Below the pieces are notes generated by a model. That model saw nothing but the letters and a program-made list of their open reading frames with translations, was not told the origin of the DNA and made no database searches. Positions 46,021 through 58,459 of a stretch of DNA of 64,000 nt are shown in pieces. The translations under genes and the position numbers were made by a program. Origin of the DNA: Stropharia rugosoannulata (lineage: Eukaryota; Basidiomycota; Agaricomycetes; Agaricales; Strophariaceae); the NCBI GenBank assembly GCA_028532985.1, contig JANCIK010000009.1, forward strand, positions 186,001 to 250,000. Reading direction: 5' to 3'. Numbering within the stretch: the stretch's first letter is position 1; each line of letters starts with the position of its first letter.

Positions 46021-47645
46021 CTAATTATCGCCTTCATGATTCAAAGGCCCCTCAGCTTCAACTTCATCAACCATATTCTCAAACTCCTTTCGGTTTACCT
46101 TTCCCTCACAATACTTCCTCCAAGCTGCTGCTAAAGTGTTTGAAGTGACGATAGCAGCGACAAGCTGCTGGAAATCAGGGTCTTCAGTGGTCGGATCAAC
46201 ATTGGGGACTCCTGTTCCATGAAGCCTTTTAGGCTGCCAGACAATACAAGTGTTCGTTGCTTGCTGGATACGAATCCCATATTCTGGAAGAAAGAAGTTT
46301 CCTCCATAAGACACACAGTTATGGGAACGATGCAGGGTAAGCATTGCTCCATATGTGTGGGGGTGACCTTCCTTATGCATATGCCTATAAGTTAAAGTGG
46401 ATGATCAGAAATGGAGATATAGCGACAAGAGAAATATACCTTGAATAATTTCTTGTGATAAAAGCTCCTGGTGGGGCAAGACCAGTACCAAAGAAATCAT
46501 ATGACTCATGGGGCAGAGACACAGTATACTTTGTAACATCGGTAGTTGGAGCCTCCGAATCACCTTCTTTCATTGTCCTCATTGATGATTCTTCATGGCA
46601 CTCCTGGTAGTTGTTACCTTCTCCATCGTTTGAAGGAATTTTAAGCACCTTTGAAAAGTTCTTGATATCAGTCGTCACCTCCTCAGGAAGCTGTTTCTCC
46701 ATAAGCTGCCATATAAAGGCAAACAAATTGGAACCCTCGATGTTGGCCTCAACCCTTTTATCATCCGAAAGTTTCTTCTTTGATGCGACGATGTTTCGGA
46801 CCCAGCCAAACTCGCATCGGCTTCTGGCACCTGCAGACCAACCAAGCTGAACAAGCTTCCCAGGATCTTCTTTCTATAAAAAATATTAGTATAAGTTACA
46901 AAGACAGTAAACAAGAATACCCTAAGATTTCGGCGGATGTTAGTCTGAAACTCGGCAGTATCCTTCGCCCATTTGAGAGCACCCTTATGCTTGCAAAAGC
47001 CACGAATAACAACCCCAACAATTTCGCCAGTTTCAGAGTCTTCGAGAATCACATTCTCATCGGGACCAATGTCCAAAGAAAGTCTAGAAGGATCGAGCAG
47101 ATGTAATGGCTTTCGAGGAATCCTAGCATCGGCCTGTTTGCCTACTGTAAAATGGTCCCTCCATTTGTCCATGATTTCCTGATTCTCGTGATGATATGCA
47201 TAGGGGGGGGGTAGTAGTCGCTTTCAGCCAGTTTCTGAACCTTTACCCTCTTGATGCCTTTAAGAAACTCGTCCCGATCCTTGTTAGTCCAGTTAAGTCT
47301 AGTTGCTTTGGTAAAGTTGGATTTTCTCTTTTTATACGACTTTGCTGCAGTTTTTCCAGCTTTATAGGCAGCAAACAAAGTAGGGAAGCATGTATGGCGA
47401 GGTGGAAGAGCAGATGTGATTGTTTCATATATGCTAGGAAAGGAGCTGCCAGAGAAATAGACTGCACCGAGTTCGGAGGCTTTGGCAGAAGCTGCAAAGG
47501 CAGCTCTATTATTAGATTTGAGATAGCGAAGAGCAGTAGTGTCAGATTCTAGAAACTGAAGTAAGGATTCCAGGTCTTTCTTGGAAATAGTAGAAACAGT
47601 AGATTGGGCAATGCGAGCTTTGGCTGGCTTCGAAAGGCGAGCCAT
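46021..47645 (-). CDS. TET/JBP-like 2OG-Fe(II) oxygenase, copy B
   Basis: About 470 residues. The N-terminal half is basic (RLSKPAKARIAQS, FKNFTKATRL-like). The C-terminal part carries the oxygenase-like pattern SRHMHKEGHPHTYGAM, GGNFFLPEYGIRIQQ and LHGTGV. Fungal TET/JBP proteins bind iron through HxD and a distal His and use 2-oxoglutarate to oxidise 5-methylcytosine or thymine. Here the first pair would read H-x-E (HKE), a conservative change, and the distal His would be in LHGTG. This arm reads through the points broken in copy A, but a missing C near 47,190 breaks it after MHIIT. Fungal TET/JBP genes are known to travel with large DNA transposons. Activity on DNA is inference. The alternative is a degenerate, non-catalytic oxygenase fold. 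Confidence 0.7.
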
Positions 47646-48359
47646 TCTGGCGATGTGGTGGTTGCTGATGAAGATTAGATAAAGAATTAAATTTGGCAAT
47701 CAAGCTTGAACATCGATCAGGTAAGCGACACCAGCCAAATACCACCACTGCCCTTACTCTTTCTGTCCTGTTTCTGTCTTTTTACTGGCTTTGGGCCCAC
47801 TCAACCCTTTCCTGCTAGTGGATCTAAAGACATTGGTAATACACTTCTTACAGGCTATAGTGGGGTTTTAATCTTGCTTAAGTCATAGTAAGATGTGGAT
47901 TGCTAGTGTCTGGGAGATAACCATAGTGCGAAAGGTATAGGCTGGGGATATAGTACAGGCCACCTGGAAGATACTTTGGCCACGAATAAACAAATGAACA
48001 TTGCTGTTCTACATGGATTATACAGCAGATAAGTGAGTTAGGGCTGCCCAATCCATTGTTAGGTCGAAGACATTAATTTGAGCTGCACTAGCCCTTCTTG
48101 AACACCCACCCTCAACCTGACTCGAGCGCCCTTCTGCGGTCAACATAAGCACCCAGGACGCTTAATAAGCGTCCTGGGTTGCTTTTCATCACCCTGTCGT
48201 CATGTAGAATGGCTGCAGGATGCTGTGCCCACCTGATCCATGGCCCCGCCCTCTTGTAATCACGATCTGCCACTGCCCCCTCCTGCCCCCATTACCTGCC
48301 CTCTGCCCTGATGCACACTTGCCACGGCCACCACAAGCACCCAGGACACAATGCTCTAG

Positions 48360-48650
48360 CTTCCTGTATTGCTGACCAAGCAGCTGCTCAGCTTCTGCTT
48401 GGTCAGCATTGGCCTTGCTGATCAAGCTATGCACTGCCCCCTGCTCCAGTCGCTGACCAAGCAGCTGCCCAGCTTCTGCTTGGTCAGCATTGGCCTTGCT
48501 GATCAAGCTATGCACTGCCCCCTGCTCCAGTCGCTGACCAAGCAGCTGCCCAGCAGCTGCTTGGTCAGCATTGGCCTTGCTGCTCTAGCTTCCTGTATTG
48601 CTGACCAAGCAGCTGCCCAGCTTCTGCTTGGTCAGCATTAGCCTTGCTAC
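48360..48650. repeat. Four tandem hairpin units, element B
   Basis: The mirror of 39,778-40,066. Units begin GCTGACCAAGCAG on either strand. One unit has an extra CTG relative to arm A. Confidence 0.8.
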
Positions 48651-49934
48651 TCAAGCTATGCACCGCCCTCTAGCTTGCTGACCTGGGACTTCTGGATGTC
48701 TGTGAGTAACTATGTCCTCCTCCAACTTCTTATCTTGGACTAATTTTGCTCTAAGTCAAGAACAACTTCTTCAATTGCCTTGCAATTTTTTGGAGCATTT
48801 TCGCGTCAATTCAGGCTTTCTAACGAGCCCTCAACCGCGTTACTCAGGCCAGAATTAGAGTTTAAGGGTGATCTAGATCTAGGTCTCCTCCTTCCCCTAG
48901 ATGGGACAAATTAATTCATAGGTGCGCTTCCAGCTGTCCTGAGTGCTTCAAACTTTGGGAAAACTTACTAGACTACATTAGGTACCTGCCCCTGCGACGG
49001 ATTGATTTTTGGGGTGACGAAGGGTCCTCCATGTCAAGTTGTTGCTCAACTTCGGAGTTTTGATGTACTTGATGGATTCTGACATAGGTTCGTCTCCAAT
49101 CTTCTTAATTCTTTCTATGATGAACTCACCTTGACTGTAGCTTTCCAACGAGCCCTCAAACGCTTCATATCGTTGCTTGGAACCCAAAATCACCCATGTG
49201 CTCCTCCTCCTCCTCCCTCCCCCAGGTAAAGTACTTCATATCTTGGGTTCCTGTTCGTATTTTTACCTAATTCTTTTTAGAGTCTTTTACTACACATAGT
49301 TATAGACTAATCGTCCAGGTTTCGGCGGCCGATAGGCCCTCAATATCCGACCTCCCTAATGACCATATGACTACTGCTGCAGACTTGAATACCATCTCCT
49401 TCCTTCAGTTTTCAGCATCAGCCTTCGCAACTTGGCATGCTTATGCACTCTTTATGTGGGGTTTGAATGCGTCTACTACACAAATTGTGGGACTTCTGGA
49501 TGTCTGTGAGTAACTATGTCCTCCTCCATCTTCTTATCTTGGACTAATTTTACTCTAAGTCAAGAACAACTTCTTCAATTGCCTCGCGGTTTTTTGGAGC
49601 ATCTTCATGTCGATTCAAGCTTTCTAACGAGCCCTTGAACACGTTATTCCGAGCAGAATTACCATCTTCATAAGCGCCCTATCACTGTGTTGTATAATAT
49701 GTATCTAGTTTTGTTAGAGTCAATATATAACTTGTTTTGTATAAGAAGTTTGAATAGTACTTGTTAAATGGCAAATGCATTTCATGTATTTTGCATACCA
49801 AATCAATCAATATTACATTCGCAACTCTGCCCAAAGTTTCCTGTTGTAGTCCCGGAATCATTAACAATAATCACATGATTTATTTACCAGCTTGAGACCT
49901 TTCACTTGACTTCACTTTCGAAACCCCGATTTTC

Positions 49935-50595
49935 ATGCTTCCCAATAGTGATGAGGTTGAAAGCTCAGTTTACTATGAGCAAGAAAGAGTAATTACTATA
50001 ACCTTGCCATTCCCGAAACAGCCTGCTAATTACTAGTACTTATAGTATTTGCTTGCTCCTGCTACTTCCGATGATGCAGCTCCTGAGAACGTTGACTTTT
50101 CCGACTCTTCCCAAGTATGTATTTCTCTATGTCTATTCCGAATCTACTAAGTCCTACCAGCATTGTCTGTCCTTGGATTATGCAATACTCCATCCTGAAG
50201 ACTTCTCAGATCGTAGTGAATATTACAATGCTTATACTTTGAAATATAATAGATGGCCCCAATTTTCGGATGAACAGGTATGTACTATTTCAGATTCGCA
50301 CTTATACAAACTGCCTCCAAACTGCTATTGCTAATATACTATTCATACTATTTAGCTTACATTGCCATATTGGCCCAGACCAGCTGCCAACAAAAGACTA
50401 AAGGCCAAATGTATTGAGCTGCAGCAAACGACACTTCGGTACCATCGGCGATTGTATCGTAAGTCAAAAGCTTTGGAAGCCATTTATCGCCATAAGAGCA
50501 ATAAAAGAGTAAAGCTTCTTGCATTGCTTCGACAAAAGCAGCTTCTATTAGCAAAAACAATCAGATATGCAAAGAAGACCTTAGCTTACTCATGA
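49935..50595 (+). CDS. Small basic protein of Plavaka element, copy B
   Basis: Splice sites are clean here: MLPNSDEVESSVYYEQER, intron (GTAATTAC...TTATAG), YLLAPATSDDAAPENVDF, intron to about 50,160, HCLSLDYAILHPEDF...FSDEQ, intron 50,278-50,354, LTLPYWPRPAANKRLKAK..., stop. The product is about 160 residues, with an acidic N-terminal half and a Lys/Arg-rich C-terminal helix. The stop follows KKTLAYS here, while arm A runs five residues further because CATG in B replaces CCGCG in A. Confidence 0.6.
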
Positions 50596-50765
50596 AATAT
50601 ACTATATAAATAGGTATGTTAAATCGATTTGGTGTATATGGTTGGCAATCGTGAGCTTACAGCTTTTAATAGCACAATTGTAATTGGTACTTTAGATATA
50701 TGTGTGAGAATGCAACCGAAAGTTGTACCAAAACTCCCACTATCTCTCTTGGAGTCTGATAAGCA

Positions 50766-53537
50766 ATGCCCAACTTTGAATGCCCTGCTGGATGCGAAAG
50801 ATTTTTCAAAACCTGGGGTGGGGTAAATGCCCATTTAACCTCATCACGATCTTGCTCCTGGTATATGGAGGAAAAACTAGAGGATTTGAATGCTGAAAAC
50901 ACCTACGACATACAAGAAAATGCCTCAATACAGTACGACCTTGGATCCAACGACAACATTGCTAGCAGTGCCCTGAATACTGGACAGCAAGCTAGTAACC
51001 AAACACCCGAAGAATTAGATGGCGAAGATCTTGAGGACTTTTTTCATGAGGAATTCGACAATATTGTAGATGAGTTTGCTCTTATTCCAGGTCCTGACGA
51101 CTACTTGGAGGGTGAGGCAGGCCCAGGTCCTCAAACTGCTGCTTATCGCAGTAGAGTGCTGTCAATGAAGCGATTACTAGATGATGATGATGATGATGAA
51201 AGGATTGAAGAAGAGCATCCTACTGCTGGTAGAATTCTTCGATATCAAGCAACCAGTAACCCACATATTCACACTTTGGATGGCGATGGTGATGTTCATA
51301 TGCTTCAAGAGGAGTGGATCCCAAGTTTCATCCCTTTCATTCAGAGCTAGATTGGAAAATAGCTCAATGGGCAGTTAATGATGGGCCAGGCCATAATGCA
51401 TTTGACCGATTACTTAAAATTCCTGGGGTAAGTTCAATACTACTAATACAATTGTATTTACTAACTCAAACTATCAAGGTTGTCGAAAAGCTTGGTCTCT
51501 CATACCATAATATTCGGGGTTTGCACAAGAAACTTGACTCTATGCCCGAGAAAGCAGGCGAATGGAAGACTCGCAAACTAAGATTTGCCGATAAACCTAA
51601 TGAAGTATATACTATTCGGCATCGTAATCCGATACAAGCCATCGAGTCTCTTTGGAAGGACCCCCATCTGTTGCCTATGATGAAATTTAAGCCTAAGAAG
51701 GTGTATACTAGTCCTCGTAAAGATGGGCGAATATTCAATGAAATGTGGACAGGTCAATGGTGGAGTGTTCTTCAGGTATGTTATATGAAGGCATAGAAAT
51801 GGCAAGCTCTGATGGTGCTACTCGTCTTGTTTTTCCTATCCTTACTTGCTATGTTGCCGACTACCCTGAACAATGTCTTGTTTCTTGTACGAAATATGGG
51901 ACTTGTGTCAAATGCAAAGCAAAGGCCAATAATCTTGGAGATGAAGCACTATCGGAGCTCAGAACTCAGCGATGGACAAAATCCACCATTGAAGAGGCCA
52001 AACTTTATTCGGGAGACAACCAGAACCAGTTTCATAAATATTGCATGTCCCATGATGTTGCAGGCAGTGTATTCAAGCCTTTTGGGAAGACTTTCCTCTG
52101 ACCGACATTCACCAGTCATTAACACCTGATGTATTACACCAGCTTTATCAAGGGGTCCTAAAGCATCTAATCTCATGGTGTGGAAAGCTTTTACAGAAAG
52201 GAGAGCTAGATCGGAGAATTCAAAGTCTTCCACCTTCCTTTGGAGTTCGCCACTTCAAAAATGGATTTACATCTCTCTCTCAAGTAACTGGGCCTGAACG
52301 GAAAAACATGGCTAAAATTCTTCTAGGCTGCTTAGTCGGAAGTATTCCAACTCAAGCTGCCCAGGCAATTACAGCACTGCTAGACTTTATCTATATTGCT
52401 CAATATCCCACCCATGATACAACTACTTTAGAGTATTTGACTGATGCTCTGAAGCGGTTTCACCAACACAAAGCATACTTTCTCAATGTTGGTGTACGAG
52501 ACAACTTCAATATCCCCAAGTTTCACTCTTTGCTGCATTATGTTGATTCTATCAAGCTCTTTGGGACAACAGACAACTATAACACTGAGATGTTTGAACG
52601 ACTACACATCGACTTTGCAAAGGATGGTTGGAGAGCAAGTAATCAACGGGATGAGTTTCCTCAAATGGTTACTTGGCTTTCACGACAGGAAAAAGTTACT
52701 GGCTTTGAAGCAAATCTACAAATGAATACACCATTAAATAAACCACCAAAATCAGTCAAATCCCTTGCAAAATATCCCAATTATCCTAAAAGAATGCTTT
52801 CTCTAATCCAGGAGAAGCATAATGCTCGTGGCTTTATTCACTCACTGAAGGTCTTTATTAATGGTCTCCGGTCCCAGCCTTTATCGCAACAAGCTTTAGC
52901 TGAGGCTACTTTACCCTTTACACGAGTTGATGTCTACAACATACTTCGCTTTAGTCCTACCAGTCTTGATGACGATAATACAGGAGAAAAAGACTCAGTG
53001 AAAGCTATTCCAATATCACAACAGAACAGTTTAGGAAAATTTGATACTGTTATAGCTATGGTTAATGATAAAGCAGAGTCGACTGGGCTTATAGGTATGT
53101 AGATTATATGTTGCTATAGCACTTCTAATACTTTTAATCAAGGCACAAGAATAGGAAGAGTAAAGGTTATTTTTACTCTTCCGAAGGTTTTGGATACTCA
53201 CTTAGGGCAACAAGATGCCCCTCACAATTGGCCAACTTCGCCATTAGCATATATTGAGTGGTACTCACCAATACCATCCCAGCCATCTGTTTCTAATGGT
53301 AACATGTATCTAATCAAAAAGATGGAACCTTTAGCAGGTGCCAATCCGACAGGTACTCAAGCCTGGTGCTCAATTATTCCAGTCTCAAATATTCGGCAAA
53401 GTTGCATGCTATTTCCAGTATTTCCCAAGCTTGCCCCAATGCCTAATGAATGGACATCTGATAATATACTTGATAGATGCACATCCTTTTTAATTAATAA
53501 CTGGTCTAGTAAATATGCATACCAAACTATATGGTAA
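50766..53537 (+). pseudogene. Plavaka transposase, copy B (two homopolymer frameshifts)
   Basis: The same protein as copy A, but broken after HMLQE at about 51,313 (GG against GGG) and in VFKPF at about 52,083 (four T against five). Both are one-base homopolymer differences and may be sequencing errors. The C-terminal exon from 53,148 (TRIGRVKVIFTLPKVLDTHL) runs to the stop at 53,537. The missing central catalytic block is the same as in copy A, so that loss came before the duplication. Confidence 0.8.
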
Positions 53538-53719
53538 AGCTGTACTGTAGTGGCTATCTTTTTATATTATATAAGCCATTCCAGCTTAGTCAGACCGGAA
53601 ATAGTTGCTCGTATCGTGTCTTTCCCTTCGTAAAATATACACCTGGCAATTACTTCCTGCTTATAAGCATTCATTTTTGCAAGCTTACTCATACTGCTTT
53701 CTATTTGTTTTCTATCCCT

Positions 53720-55655
53720 ATGGCCAACACCAGAAGCACTACCTCCCAAGCAAAGTCTGGTTCCAGCAAGTCGGCAGCATCGAAAAGGAAGCCAGGAGCT
53801 TCTAACAAGGGAAAGAATTTAACTATAAATGATATACCTCAGGACATGATACAACAGATACTCAAGCAGCATGCGAGTACTTCAAAGCAAGCTGAGGCTG
53901 AGAAAGAAGAAGGTATGTATTTGTCTCCTTGCTAAAACGATACTAATGGGTTTGGCTAGAGATTACTGCTCGCAACAAAAGACTTATGGGCGAGGAAAAC
54001 AAGAATGAAAAAGACTCTGATGGTAATGAAGAAGACAGCAATAGAGCAGCTAAACGACCAAGAGTTGACAATCTCGACAGGGAAGAACTCGACATAGGCA
54101 ATCAGGTTTTTGGCGAAGCGACAAATACTAACAGGCACGATGGGGATACTACTGACGATAGTTTGGACGATGGGGAAAATGAAGGCAATGAAGAGGATCA
54201 TGACGATGGGGTTAATGATATTCCTATGGCCGGAAATGAGGTATGTTCTCTACTAGTACTATCGGTATATGCTATACTTATTCTTCTTATCGTATATAGA
54301 TTATTATTTTATCGGATTCCGAGCATAAAGTAAGCACTTTGTAGCTATTCAATATAGAACTAATCTTGAATAATATTCTATAGTCATTGAAGAGGCTTGG
54401 GACTCGGCGATCCCAGGAGTCTGTGGCAACCTCTTTCAAGAGCTCTGCACCATCGTCAACAACCTCCTCTAAGACTTCTGCTTCATTTTTGGAAAGTCAG
54501 AACAGTGGGTTTTCCTTGCACTCAAAGAAGGTAACGAAGCATAGTTTGCCACCATATGTTATGGATACAGCTATAGAGGCGAAGAAGTATCTTCGCTTTA
54601 ACATGGTGTATAGTCCAAGCTTCTGGACTGCTGGGGTAGGTCCAGACCGAATCGATGCTTGCTGGACAGCTTTCTGCGAAGCTGCTAAGCAAGGCGATAA
54701 TACCCCCCTTGTTATCCAGGTTTCAAAGGAAAGAGCTACAAAGCCACTCGTCATTCGCTATGTGAGTACAAGTTATATTATTTCGTTTGGTTAAGTATTT
54801 TGACTAGTACTAGATCTCCTATGCTTGTTCACAATTCATGAGCTCGGTAATTACTGCTGCCCGAAGTGCGACCCAGAATGCATATGGGCTTGGTATTAAT
54901 AAGAAGAAAGATCAAGAAATTATCACCTGGCTCCTGGAAAAGGCGAAGTTCATGTACGATCAAGTCGATACAACTGTAAGTAATATTTTTTCATAATTTA
55001 ACATACTAATAGGAGTATTAGGCCAAGACAACTGGTGGACAGCCATTCAAGTCAGAGAAGATGCTTCATATAATTGAAGAGTTGTGGTTCAAGACTGCAA
55101 CACGAGCAAATAGTTCGACGACTCTGGTTACTCGGCAATTAGCAATAGACAAGGCATTACCACCATCGATGTTTGCAATTACTTTAGCAGCTGTATGTTT
55201 CTATTAATGTTACTTTATCGCTAGTCTATCCTTACTCACAATTGGTTTAGATGGAGCATTCGTTACAAGAGCTCAAGGAAGGCCATGGTACAAAGAGTCG
55301 GAAGAATTTTGACGAAACGACTATTAGAGTTTTGTACAGTGCTTCTGCTATTACTTATTACCTTGCACTACTAATCATATTGCTATAGATATAGTCGCCA
55401 TATGGGTAACTGGATGGTTCTCGAGCAGAAGTCTAGTGGATGGGCTTTAAAGTGGAGGCAAGATGCTTTCCAACAGCTATGGTAGGTTTAATTTGTTTGC
55501 TGGTTTTTTCCCTTACTAATTATGTTTATAGCTCGTCAGATATGTTTATTGGGTATGACGAAACAGATGATTTAGCAGATTTTGATTTCGGAACTTTAAA
55601 TGCAACTATACCAGTACTACCAGAGGCAGAGCCAGCATTACCACTGGATTTGTAG
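53720..55655 (+). CDS. DUF6532-like protein, copy B
   Basis: A multi-exon gene with exons 53,720-53,912, 53,960-54,240, a 30-bp microexon at about 54,300-54,329 (IIILSDSEHK), 54,384-54,761, 54,814-54,975, 55,022-55,192, 55,251 to about 55,330, about 55,390-55,482, and a last exon to 55,655. It has a Ser/Lys-rich head with a likely nuclear signal (KRPRVDN), an acidic stretch, then the domain region YVMDTAIEAKKYLRF...SMFAITLAAMEHSLQE...YSRHMGNW. The last part resembles the end of the DUF6532 family, common in agaricomycete genomes and of unknown function. The splice at about 55,330-55,390 does not keep the frame in either arm, so the gene may be broken or my exon edge wrong. Confidence 0.6.
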
Positions 55656-55659
55656 TTCA

Positions 55660-56362
55660 TACTATTATCTAGCCTTCTTTTATAATGCCTTCTTTTATAA
55701 TCGTTCTTTTGATTCCCTGTATACTTATTTTAGATAAAAGGCGATATTTAATACACTATTTTGAGCGATTGCAAAGTCTCATAAGATCTCTAAATAGCTT
55801 TCTAAGGTTGCTAATGTGCTATAGAGAAGTGTTTTGAAGATACTATGAGATATCACAAGAGTCTTCTTTTGTACTCTTTTAGGTCTTTCTAAAGCTCTAA
55901 AAATGTTTATATTTTTTTTAAAAAAAAGACATTATGTTGTGCCTTTATATCTTTAAGTGGGTTTATTTGTTTCTCTTAGTGTCTACAAAAGCTATTAATA
56001 TGCTATATAAAGACCTTGTTTGAATCTTTTAGGATCTTTAAATATGCCTGATAATGTATTAATGTGGTTTTTTTATATCTTTTAAATGTTTAGCCAGGTC
56101 TTTTATTATACTTTATTTGAAGCACTTGATGTCTTTTGATTGCTTCAAGAGCGCTTTAAATTACTCTTTTTTACTTTTTTTTAAGAACTGTGATGTCTTA
56201 AAGTACACTTTTTATTGTCTTTTATTGCTTCATAAAGTCTTTTTAATGTCTTTTTAACTTTTATACCTGGAGACTTTGCTTTTTAAGTCTCCTAGAGACC
56301 CAGGTCTCCTGGGGTCTTTTTAAGTCTTTTTAAGTCTTTTTGAAAAATTAAAAGACTTTTTT
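55660..56362. repeat. Subterminal AAGTCTTTTT repeats, element B
   Basis: The mirror of the A-rich zone at 32,058-32,760, with many AAGTCTTTTT and AGGTCTTT motifs before the outer TIR. Confidence 0.7.
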
Positions 56363-56384
56363 CAAAAAAGTGTTTTTCCTGATG
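56363..56384 (-). repeat. TIR of Plavaka B, outer end
   Basis: CAAAAAA followed by GTGTTTTTCCTGATG. Identical to the reverse complement of 32,036-32,057. Confidence 0.85.
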
Positions 56385-58459
56385 AACTTCATATGCCGTT
56401 GTCTGCGTCTACAAGAATATACATCTCTCGGATATAATACAATTACGGATAGGCACATCATTACCCTCCACATGTCATTGGCAGTAAGACTGGACATTAA
56501 TGACTATGTAGAACAACTTGCGGATGCATGCGTCTACAATGTGGCCTTTCCGACTCACAGCCAACGACATTGTCATAGCCGCCTGCAAATACGCCCGTGA
56601 ACTCTGCAGTGAATCTGGCCAGGAGTTACCCGTGAGCCGACTGCTGTCGCATACCCAGCGCATATGGTGCGCCCATAGTGCTTGTACGCACACGTAGGCA
56701 TGAGACGGATTAGAAGCGGAAAATGCTAGGCCAGTTGTTGTTTGAATCACTGATGGAGACGTCCACACGGTAGGGTAGTCAGAATTAGTCACAGGACTTT
56801 TGCAGTGCAGTCGAATCGGACAGTAATAACGAAAACAGACTACTGACGCATTCATCAGCAGATACCACGAGATATTATGCGGACAAACAGATCCGCACCC
56901 TATTCTTACAGCTGAGCAGATGGACACAACCGTTGGCATCAAGTAAGCGCACATATCTTCCACGGACGGAGGCATCCGTACAGAACTGATATCATCCCCC
57001 CCACCTAGATTGATACCGTAGATGATCATAAACAATCTTGCAGATAATATAAGCTCCTTTTGACTGGATGTTGAAGAGAGTGGCCCTACCATCTGCAGTG
57101 AATCGCGACAGTTGTTCCAGTGAGTGAAATGCTGTTATATATATCAGTATGTAGATCGATATGTTATGCTGTTGAATACATCTACATATAGAGATTTAGG
57201 GTATGTTTTAATTTTTTCGGTTGTACGGATGCGGGTGACAGTATCTTTTATGGCAGCTGCAGTGCAAATGGACACTACATCGTGAGATCAGGCAGCTGGC
57301 ACATGCATCAACACATACCTCAACATGTTGCCACGCTCCTCGAGAATTATTCTCTCTGTTCACAATAGAAGACAAAACAGCTGCATAGAACTCACGGGCC
57401 ATCCTTCAATACATACCTTCAAATGTATTGTAGCCAATTACATTCCCAAAATTACACATAAATGTAATAATATGTGTGACAAGACACTAACCGCACCCTG
57501 ATATTTTCCTTATTTTCCTTGTATTCACCCTGTAGATTATACGTTTCGCAGGCAAGGTTTTCATTGTAGTTTCCTATTTGTGATGATTATTCTGCGTCTA
57601 GACGCTGTCAGCAACCCGGGAAATGACCGTGGGATATACATTATAAATCAGGAGACACTTTAACGTGGCTAATGCCAACCGCGTCCAAACCGGGTCTCCG
57701 GCTACTTGTATACTCTAAGATGAGGTGTACCGTACCCCAGATCATGTAAAATGTCTATCAATATCACTAGTGGTCCTGTTGTAGGACGTTTGTTGCGCAG
57801 ATGAGCCGTACAATATGCGTGGGATATTGATTATAAATCAGGTAAATTGCTGCGTCAACAGTCAATTCAACGGCCCTCAAGTGTATATTGCAAAAAAGCA
57901 ACAATAATATTGCTGGTGCATGAATCTGTAGCTTTAACTCGACTTCTACAGTCCAAGTTCACTGCCTATGCCATTACGAAACTACAGTTGTACGTATCTG
58001 TTGCTTAACAATGTCCTAGAGCTGTGTATATTTGCGGACTGAGCCAACAGTGTATGAGAATGGTATATGCTGATGTGTGCGCCAGTATGTGGCTACATTT
58101 CCTTACTGTACAGATTATCGTCTTTCGTTATGTAAGAATTGTGCGGACTCCTGCGTCTGTAGCAGACTGGTGGACTCAATATCAATATCTGAACTTCCGT
58201 GGGTGTCTGCAGACCCACACAACAGTACACAGCTGCCATTCGTAGGTGTACACCATTGTGCAGCAAATGGATCATAATCCGTTGTGCAGACATGATAGAC
58301 CGTAAACAGCCACTGTGTATAACCTGTCTCATATACACTGCTTAACAGACGGTATACATTAAGAGGAGAGGTCTCTGAAAACGGTGCTTCGCTCGTCCTG
58401 CCACATCACAGACTGCTCTCCGCAACATATACAGCTCACCATCCGATAAATACCTTGCT
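56385..58459. other. Right flank of the palindrome, decayed sequence
   Basis: Minus-strand frames at 56,475-57,092 and 57,208-57,402 lie around plausible splice signals (for example after AWQHVE at about 57,318) and could be exons of a dead or unrecognised gene. The joins I tried soon hit stops. The phrase GTGGGATAT(A/T)(C/G)ATTATAAATCAGG occurs twice (about 57,630 and 57,810). No gene is supported with confidence. Confidence 0.45.

Larger units (their letters stand above)
32036..56384. repeat. 24.3-kb palindrome, two 12.1-kb arms
   Basis: The left arm 32,036-44,182 and right arm 44,250-56,384 are reverse complements with only scattered small differences. The gap is 67 bp (44,183-44,249). 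Paired coordinates sum to about 88,432 at the centre and 88,420 at the ends, so the net length difference is only 12 bp. Every open frame in one arm has its mirror in the other. The palindrome consists of two inverted copies of one transposon plus 45 bp of symmetrical DNA on each side of the gap. Confidence 0.95.
44295..56384 (-). mobile_element. Plavaka-type DNA transposon, copy B (inverted)
   Basis: A mirror image of copy A with the same 22-bp ends, at 44,295 and 56,384. Bases AA flank both ends (44,293-44,294 and 56,385-56,386), a possible 2-bp duplication, too short to be convincing. Gene order from left to right: F-box/LRR-like and TET/JBP-like genes on the minus strand, then small basic protein, transposase and DUF6532-like gene on the plus strand. 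Confidence 0.88.

Noticed and set aside
56475..57092. 205-codon minus-strand frame right of the palindrome
   Set aside because: No recognisable protein features; possible splice joins run into stops. Left as decayed sequence.
58104..58118. TTACTGTACAGATT shared between the palindrome core (44,183) and the right flank
   Set aside because: Only 14 bases, and similar CTGTAC words are frequent in this window; too weak to infer origin.
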